This document shows positions 5,275-8,950 of a DNA stretch of 8,950 nt, one piece after another. Position 1 is the first letter of the stretch; every line of letters starts with the position of its first letter. Where the stretch lies: positions 1 to 8,950 of the forward strand of contig JAFCDM010000018.1 in assembly GCA_017609695.1 (NCBI GenBank), read 5' to 3'. Position numbers and translations under genes: made by a program. A model generated the notes under the pieces. The model saw nothing but the letters and a program-made list of their open reading frames with translations. It did no database searches and was not told the DNA's origin. This DNA comes from Candidatus Pacearchaeota archaeon (lineage in GTDB: Archaea; Nanobdellota; Nanobdellia; Pacearchaeales; GW2011-AR1).

Positions 5275-6291
5275 CTATTTGTATAATTCACTAATAGATA
5301 TCTTATGGCTAGTTCTGTAAATTACTTCTGCAAACAAGTCAGTTAAGCTTACTATTTCTATTTTTCCTTCTGGTTTTTGAGGGATAGAATCTGTTACAAT
5401 CACTTTTTCTAAAGGGGATTTTTCTATTTTTTCTTTTGCATTTCCACTAAAAAGTCCGTGAGTTGCACATGCATAAATTTGTTTTGCACCTTTTTGTTTT
5501 AAAACTTTAGCACATTTACATAATGTTCCTGCAGTATCAATCATATCATCTGTTACTAAAACATTTTTATCTTTAACTTCTCCTAAAATCTCTAATTCTC
5601 TTACTACATTAGGTTCATCTCTTTTTTTATAACCACTAACAATTCCTAAATTTAATCTTTTTGCATAACTATTTGCAATTTGCATTGCTCCTACATCTGG
5701 GGAAACAAGCATGCAATTTTCTAAAAATTTTTTATGATTTCTTTTTAGATGTTCAATAGTAACTGGATAAGCTCTTAGGTTTTCAAAATGTTCAAAACCA
5801 GAGGCAGCAGAAGGATTATGTAGGTCTGTTGTCATAATATTTATGCCTGAACCTTTAAGAACATTAAGAACTGCTGCAAAACTTATTGGGGCTCTTTCAT
5901 CTGTTCTTCTGTCTTGTCTAGAATATTTCATATAAGGAAGAACAAAAGTTGTAGGCATTGAATAAGATCTTGTAAAATTATCTTTTAAAAATATTAAAGA
6001 AACTAACCAGTCCTGGGGATACATTGAACTATCTTGTATGAAATAACATCTTTGTTCTCTTACACTCTCTTGGATTTCTGGACAAATTTCTTCATCTTCG
6101 AATGTTTTAATTTTTATTTCTTCTAATTTATAAGGTTTTTCTTGTTTGTGATTTTTGAGAAATCTTTGATAAATATGAGTTAAAATCCCTTCTGATTCCT
6201 CTTTTGGTTCTGTTAATTTTTTATAAACTTTTTGTGTAAAATCCCAGGCATTGCCCTGTGGGTCTGCTAAAATCAATATTTCCTCTTCCAT
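5275..6291 (-). CDS. prs: Ribose-phosphate pyrophosphokinase (PRPP synthase)
   Basis: The enzyme makes PRPP from ribose 5-phosphate and ATP in the cytosol, feeding nucleotide, histidine and tryptophan synthesis. Visible motifs are KYSRQDRR (ATP site, 122-129), TDLH with the metal-binding His158, SPDVGA (197-202), the flexible-loop YKKRDEPNV with K222 and R224 matching the catalytic Lys and Arg of bacterial enzymes, and the PRPP-binding DDMIDTAGT (248-256). THGLFSG (277-283) and TDSIPQ (300-305) also fit the family. At 338 residues it is longer than usual because of a charged insertion at about 27-56, between the first strand-helix and the part matching FSDGEI. A GAGGT at 6297-6301, five bases before the ATG, fits a Shine-Dalgarno, unlike most neighbours. 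Minus-strand CTTTATAAGG (6322-6331) is the likely TATA box. It converges on the small ORF after the thermosome gene. Confidence 0.96.
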   Translation of the reverse strand: MEEEILILADPQGNAWDFTQKVYKKLTEPKEESEGILTHIYQRFLKNHKQEKPYKLEEIKIKTFEDEEICPEIQESVREQRCYFIQDSSMYPQDWLVSLIFLKDNFTRSYSMPTTFVLPYMKYSRQDRRTDERAPISFAAVLNVLKGSGINIMTTDLHNPSAASGFEHFENLRAYPVTIEHLKRNHKKFLENCMLVSPDVGAMQIANSYAKRLNLGIVSGYKKRDEPNVVRELEILGEVKDKNVLVTDDMIDTAGTLCKCAKVLKQKGAKQIYACATHGLFSGNAKEKIEKSPLEKVIVTDSIPQKPEGKIEIVSLTDLFAEVIYRTSHKISISELYK

Positions 6292-6296
6292 TATCT

Positions 6297-6301
6297 ACCT
6301 C
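6297..6301 (-). promoter_or_regulatory. Shine-Dalgarno-like GAGGT before prs
   Basis: GAGGT lies five bases before the ATG at 6291, a normal spacing. The TATA box at 6322-6331 predicts a transcript start close to 6300, so the motif may only just be included in the mRNA. It supports the chosen start codon. Confidence 0.45.
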
Positions 6302-6321
6302 AGAAATAAAAAATTAATTTT

Positions 6322-6331
6322 CCTTATAAAG
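6322..6331 (-). promoter_or_regulatory. TATA box of prs
   Basis: Minus-strand CTTTATAAGG is centred about 35 bp before the prs ATG. This fits a short leader rather than a leaderless transcript. Confidence 0.55.
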
Positions 6332-6458
6332 ATTATGAGGGTGTGGGATATATTTTTCTTAAACTATTAATTTATTAAATTAGGAAAGGATTTAAGGATT
6401 AAGCTTAAGGTTTGTTGCGTGTAGCTTAAAAATGAAGAAGATATGGAAAAATTTTAAA
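6332..6458. other. Intergenic stretch with one hairpin
   Basis: The sequence between the prs promoter and the end of the 48-residue gene has no coding frame longer than about a dozen codons. It contains a 7-bp inverted repeat, TTAAGCT (6399-6405) and AGCTTAA (6423-6429), around a 17-base loop whose GTTGCGTG is the only GC-rich spot. This could be a transcript end or a small RNA. There is too little to decide. Confidence 0.3.
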
Positions 6459-6605
6459 TTATTTTTTCTTGCTTAAGGCTGCAGTGCATATTGCCCAAGC
6501 ATTTGTTTTTTTCCTTTTCCCACTTTCTTTGTATGTTTTAGGAATTTCTCCTTTTTTTATTTTTTTGTTTACTGCTTTAACACAGCGGTCTAATTTTGCA
6601 GGCAT
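6459..6605 (-). CDS. Small basic 48-residue protein with CV...AWAICTAAL pattern
   Basis: The frame encodes MPAKLDRCVKAVNKKIKKGE... ending AWAICTAALSKKK. It has an N-terminal DRCVKAV helix, a Lys-rich middle (14-33) and a C-terminal AWAICTAAL segment. The two cysteines (C8 and C40) and the AxAICTAxL ending recall small uncharacterised proteins I associate with archaea and phages; that memory is not verified. GC content is higher than in the flanking DNA, and codon choice (GCC, GAC, CGC) supports real coding. Minus-strand AATATATAAAC (6630-6640) is centred 30 bp before the ATG and gives a leaderless promoter. It is divergent from the Zot-like ATPase with 107 bp between start codons. Binding of nucleic acid is possible from the charge, but this is inference. 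Confidence 0.78.
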   Translation of the reverse strand: MPAKLDRCVKAVNKKIKKGEIPKTYKESGKRKKTNAWAICTAALSKKK

Positions 6606-6629
6606 TGTTATATAAAGAGGGGTTTGAAG

Positions 6630-6640
6630 TTTATATATTT
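6630..6640 (-). promoter_or_regulatory. TATA box of the 48-residue gene
   Basis: Minus-strand AATATATAAAC is centred 30 bp before the ATG at 6605. This strong match is the main support for expression of this short gene. Confidence 0.6.
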
Positions 6641-6680
6641 TTTTGTGGAATTTTAATTAATAATTTTTAAATAAAGCATA

Positions 6681-6690
6681 AAATATATAA
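6681..6690 (+). promoter_or_regulatory. TATA box of the Zot-like ATPase gene
   Basis: AAATATATAA is centred 27 bp before the ATG at 6713, with a pyrimidine-rich spacer and no Shine-Dalgarno motif. It fits a leaderless transcript. Confidence 0.6.
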
Positions 6691-6712
6691 CCTTTCTTTT
6701 TTTTATTTTTTA

Positions 6713-7453
6713 ATGAAAAATAAAGGTTTTTTGTTTAGGGTTTCAAATCCTTTTCTTAAGATTTTAGAATCTAAAAAAGATAAAAAAATACAAAAGAAGA
6801 GATTGAAAAAAATTCCAAAAGAAATTAAATTCATTGAAATTGAGGCGATTAACGGAAGTTTAGATGATTTTTGTAAACTTTTAAATCATCCTGGAAAGAT
6901 TGGTATAATTCTTGGGGCAAGAGGTTCAGGAAAATCTGCTTTAGGGATGAGGATTTTAGAAAATATCCATTCTTTTGGAAAAAATGTTTATGCTCTTGGG
7001 TTTACATCTGAAAATCTTCCAAAATGGATTACTGTTATTGCAGACATAAATCAGATTCCTAATCATTCTTTTTTGTTAGTGGATGAAGCAGGTATTGGTT
7101 TTTCATCAAGAAGTTCTATGTCCTCAATAAACAAACTTTTAACAGAATTGCTTCTTATTTCAAGACACAAAGATATTTCAATTATTTTTATAACCCAAAA
7201 TTCTTCTAATGTGGAAATAAATACTCTTAGGCAGGCAGATTATTTACTTCTAAAACCTTCTTCACTTTTGCAATTAGATTTTGAAAGAAAAAAAATAAAA
7301 GAGATTTATCAAGAAGTAAAAGATAACTTTAAAAAGCATAATGAAAAAGGCGTGGTTTATGTTTATTCTGATGCATATACTGGTTTTATTAAAAGTGAAT
7401 TGCCAAGTTTTTGGAGTGATGATTTAAGCAAGAGTTTTTCTGGATTAACCTGA
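6713..7453 (+). CDS. P-loop ATPase, Zot-like
   Basis: This 246-residue protein has a very basic N-terminal 40 residues, then a RecA-like ATPase core. Walker A is GARGSGKS (68-75) and Walker B is FLLVDEAG (120-127) with D124 and E125. The following stretch (LLTELLLISRHKDISIIFITQNSS, about 142-165) has the RH...TQ pattern of sensor and strand 4 seen in Zot/gpI-type ATPases and related HerA/FtsK-like pumps of phages, plasmids and archaeal viruses. No transmembrane helix is evident, unlike typical Zot proteins. The C-terminal 60 residues are alpha-helical then aromatic (PSFWSD). A role in moving DNA or in membrane assembly is inference, and a viral or plasmid origin is possible. The start is supported by the TATA box at 27 bp. 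It is followed by the helicase on the same strand after 177 bp. Confidence 0.82.
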   Translation: MKNKGFLFRVSNPFLKILESKKDKKIQKKRLKKIPKEIKFIEIEAINGSLDDFCKLLNHPGKIGIILGARGSGKSALGMRILENIHSFGKNVYALGFTSENLPKWITVIADINQIPNHSFLLVDEAGIGFSSRSSMSSINKLLTELLLISRHKDISIIFITQNSSNVEINTLRQADYLLLKPSSLLQLDFERKKIKEIYQEVKDNFKKHNEKGVVYVYSDAYTGFIKSELPSFWSDDLSKSFSGLT

Positions 7454-7500
7454 TCCTTTTAATAACTTGTTTATTTACATAATTTATTCTAAACCTAAGC

Positions 7501-7510
7501 ATTTATATAC
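7501..7510 (+). promoter_or_regulatory. Upstream TATA box of the DEAD-box helicase
   Basis: ATTTATATAC, preceded by a purine-containing CTAAGC, is one of the best TATA matches in the window. It predicts a transcript start near 7532 and a leader of about 100 bases before the helicase ATG at 7631. A second, weaker TTTAAAATTT near 7600-7609 would give a leaderless transcript, so two promoters are possible. Confidence 0.55.
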
Positions 7511-7548
7511 CCTAATTTTGATAATTAATTACCTATAAAGATAAATTA

Positions 7549-7570
7549 AGATTAGCTAATTAACTAATCT
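7549..7570 (+). promoter_or_regulatory. Hairpin in the helicase 5' leader
   Basis: AGATTAG (7549-7555) and CTAATCT (7564-7570) form a perfect 7-bp stem with an eight-base loop. It lies inside the leader predicted from the TATA box at 7501-7510. DEAD-box helicase genes in other organisms are often controlled through structured leaders, especially in cold response. Here this is only a candidate. Confidence 0.4.
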
Positions 7571-7630
7571 GGTTAAAAGAAATTGCTTAGACTATTTCTT
7601 TAAAATTTATTAAATTTGAATAAGATACAA

Positions 7631-8950
7631 ATGGTAGAAAAATTTAAACAATTAGGTATTAGTGAACACACCTTAAATGCTATTAGGGAATTAGGTTTTG
7701 AAAATCCTAGTGAGATTCAAGAAAAATCTATTCCTTTGGTTCTTAGGGGGGAAGATGTTATAGCTGGAGCTTCAACTGGAAGTGGAAAGACTCTTGCTTT
7801 TGGTGCAGGTGTTATACACAATTCAAAATTAGATGGAGGAATACAAGGATTAATTTTAACACCTACTCGAGAATTAGCAGGACAAATTACAATGGAATTA
7901 AAAAAGTTTTTAGGGGGTAAAAAATTAAAAATTACTTCGATTTATGGGGGAATGCCAATGTATAAGCAAGTAGATGAATTAGTAGATACAGAAATTGTTG
8001 TTGGAACTCCGGGTAGAATTTTGGATCATCTTTCAAGAAGAACTTTGAATTTAAAATATTTAAAAACTCTTGTTTTAGATGAAGCAGATAGGATGTTAGA
8101 TATGGGTTTTAGAGAAGATGTTGAAAAAATAATTAGCCAATGCCCAAAACAAAGGCAGACATTATTATATTCTGCTACAATTTCTCCTGAGGTGGTTAGG
8201 TTGACAGAAAGATATATGAATAATCCTATTGAAGTTTCGGCTGAAATTTATGTGGATTCTTCAAAATTATCTCAAATATATTATGATGTTGAGGATGGTT
8301 TAAAATTTTCTTTATTGAAACATTTATTAGAAAATGAAAAATCAGGTTTAGTGATGGTTTTTTGTAATACTCGAAGAAATGTAGATTTTGTTGCTAATAA
8401 TTTAAAAGCAATGAATGTTGAAAATCTTCCAATTCACGGGGGCTTTTCTCAGGAAAAAAGAAATAAGATTATGGGAGTATTTTATTCAAATAAAGTTAAT
8501 ATTCTTATTTGCACAGATGTTGCGGCAAGGGGGCTTGATATAAAAAATGTTACCCATATTTATAATTATGATATGCCGAATGAGTCTAAAGAATATGTTC
8601 ATAGGATTGGTAGGACAGCAAGAGCTGGAGAAGAGGGTAAGGTTATTAATGTAATTACAAGTAGGGATTATGATAATTTTTCAAATGTTTTAAAGGATTA
8701 TCCTGAATTTAATATTGCTCTTGAATCTACTCCGATTATTAAAAAAGTAGAATTAAAATGGATGCCTGAGAAGAGAGGATTTGGAAGGACTAATAATCGG
8801 TTTGGTGGAAGAAAAGAAGGTGGGAGAGTGTTAAATAGAGGTAGAAGGGATAACAGAAAAGTTGGAAGAAGGGATAGTAGAAGAGATTTTATAGGAGATA
8901 GGGGTAGAGATAATAGTAAAAGAAAGAGTTATGGTGGTGGAAGAGATAAT
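7631..8950 (+). CDS. DEAD-box ATP-dependent RNA helicase with RG-rich tail, 3' end outside window
   Basis: The frame is open for 440 codons to the window edge without a stop. The core is complete: Q motif near GFENPSEIQ (22-30), motif I ASTGSGKT (47-54), Ia PTRELA (78-83), Ib TPGR (126-129), II DEAD (150-153), III SAT (181-183), then the second RecA domain with CTDVAARGLDI (294-304) and HRIGRTAR (324-331). The protein unwinds short RNA duplexes in ribosome assembly, RNA decay or cold adaptation. From about residue 380 the sequence becomes a low-complexity tail rich in Arg, Gly, Asp and Asn, typical of non-specific RNA-binding extensions, and it continues beyond the window. The start follows 177 bp of non-coding leader that has two TATA candidates and a hairpin. 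The relation is to the DeaD/RhlE-like group; the exact member cannot be told. Confidence 0.95.
   Translation, partial: MVEKFKQLGISEHTLNAIRELGFENPSEIQEKSIPLVLRGEDVIAGASTGSGKTLAFGAGVIHNSKLDGGIQGLILTPTRELAGQITMELKKFLGGKKLKITSIYGGMPMYKQVDELVDTEIVVGTPGRILDHLSRRTLNLKYLKTLVLDEADRMLDMGFREDVEKIISQCPKQRQTLLYSATISPEVVRLTERYMNNPIEVSAEIYVDSSKLSQIYYDVEDGLKFSLLKHLLENEKSGLVMVFCNTRRNVDFVANNLKAMNVENLPIHGGFSQEKRNKIMGVFYSNKVNILICTDVAARGLDIKNVTHIYNYDMPNESKEYVHRIGRTARAGEEGKVINVITSRDYDNFSNVLKDYPEFNIALESTPIIKKVELKWMPEKRGFGRTNNRFGGRKEGGRVLNRGRRDNRKVGRRDSRRDFIGDRGRDNSKRKSYGGGRDN

Noticed and set aside
6430..6475. Plus-strand ATG frame starting MKKIWKNFKLFF
   Set aside because: It ends after 13 codons and overlaps the end of the 48-residue gene on the other strand, with no promoter at the right distance.

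Overview
The window is AT-rich DNA from an archaeon. It encodes a group II chaperonin (thermosome) subunit and a tRNA-Tyr with the archaeal C1-G72 pair and no encoded CCA. Most genes have a TATA box about 25-33 bp before the ATG with no ribosome binding site between them, which is the leaderless archaeal pattern. Short genes, very low GC, a Zot-like P-loop ATPase, a CBS protein with a C-terminal zinc ribbon and several small unplaced proteins suggest a DPANN lineage of the Pacearchaeota/Woesearchaeota kind. That placement is inference, not proof.

Layout. Positions 1-630 carry no convincing protein gene. They hold tRNA-Tyr(GTA) on the minus strand inside a dense nest of repeats: two 53-bp inverted-repeat units (130-235), a short hairpin (275-297), two perfect 44-bp tandem copies (289-376), two perfect 53-bp tandem copies that start inside the tRNA 5' end (469-574), and a diverged copy of the tRNA 3' end with its flank (61-127). 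Positions 630-3258 carry three minus-strand genes: an exported, membrane-anchored protein, an unrecognised 166-residue protein, and a CBS-pair/zinc-ribbon protein. The last is divergent from the thermosome gene (3399-5012, plus), and the 140-bp gap between them contains an AT-rich palindrome. A small ORF overlaps the thermosome stop codon and is interrupted by an in-frame TAA. Ribose-phosphate pyrophosphokinase (5275-6291, minus) converges on it. A 48-residue protein gene (6459-6605, minus) is divergent from a Zot-like ATPase (6713-7453, plus). A DEAD-box RNA helicase with an RG-rich tail (from 7631, plus) runs off the right edge.

The genes do not form one pathway. They are mostly separately promoted housekeeping functions (protein folding, PRPP supply, RNA remodelling, tRNA) mixed with lineage-specific proteins. 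The most unusual part is the tRNA-Tyr locus. Repeat units have been duplicated on both sides of the tRNA, apparently separating the gene from its TATA box, and the tRNA departs from consensus at position 55 and at the 15-48 pair. The interrupted small ORF after the thermosome, the palindrome before it and the structured leader of the helicase also deserve a second look.
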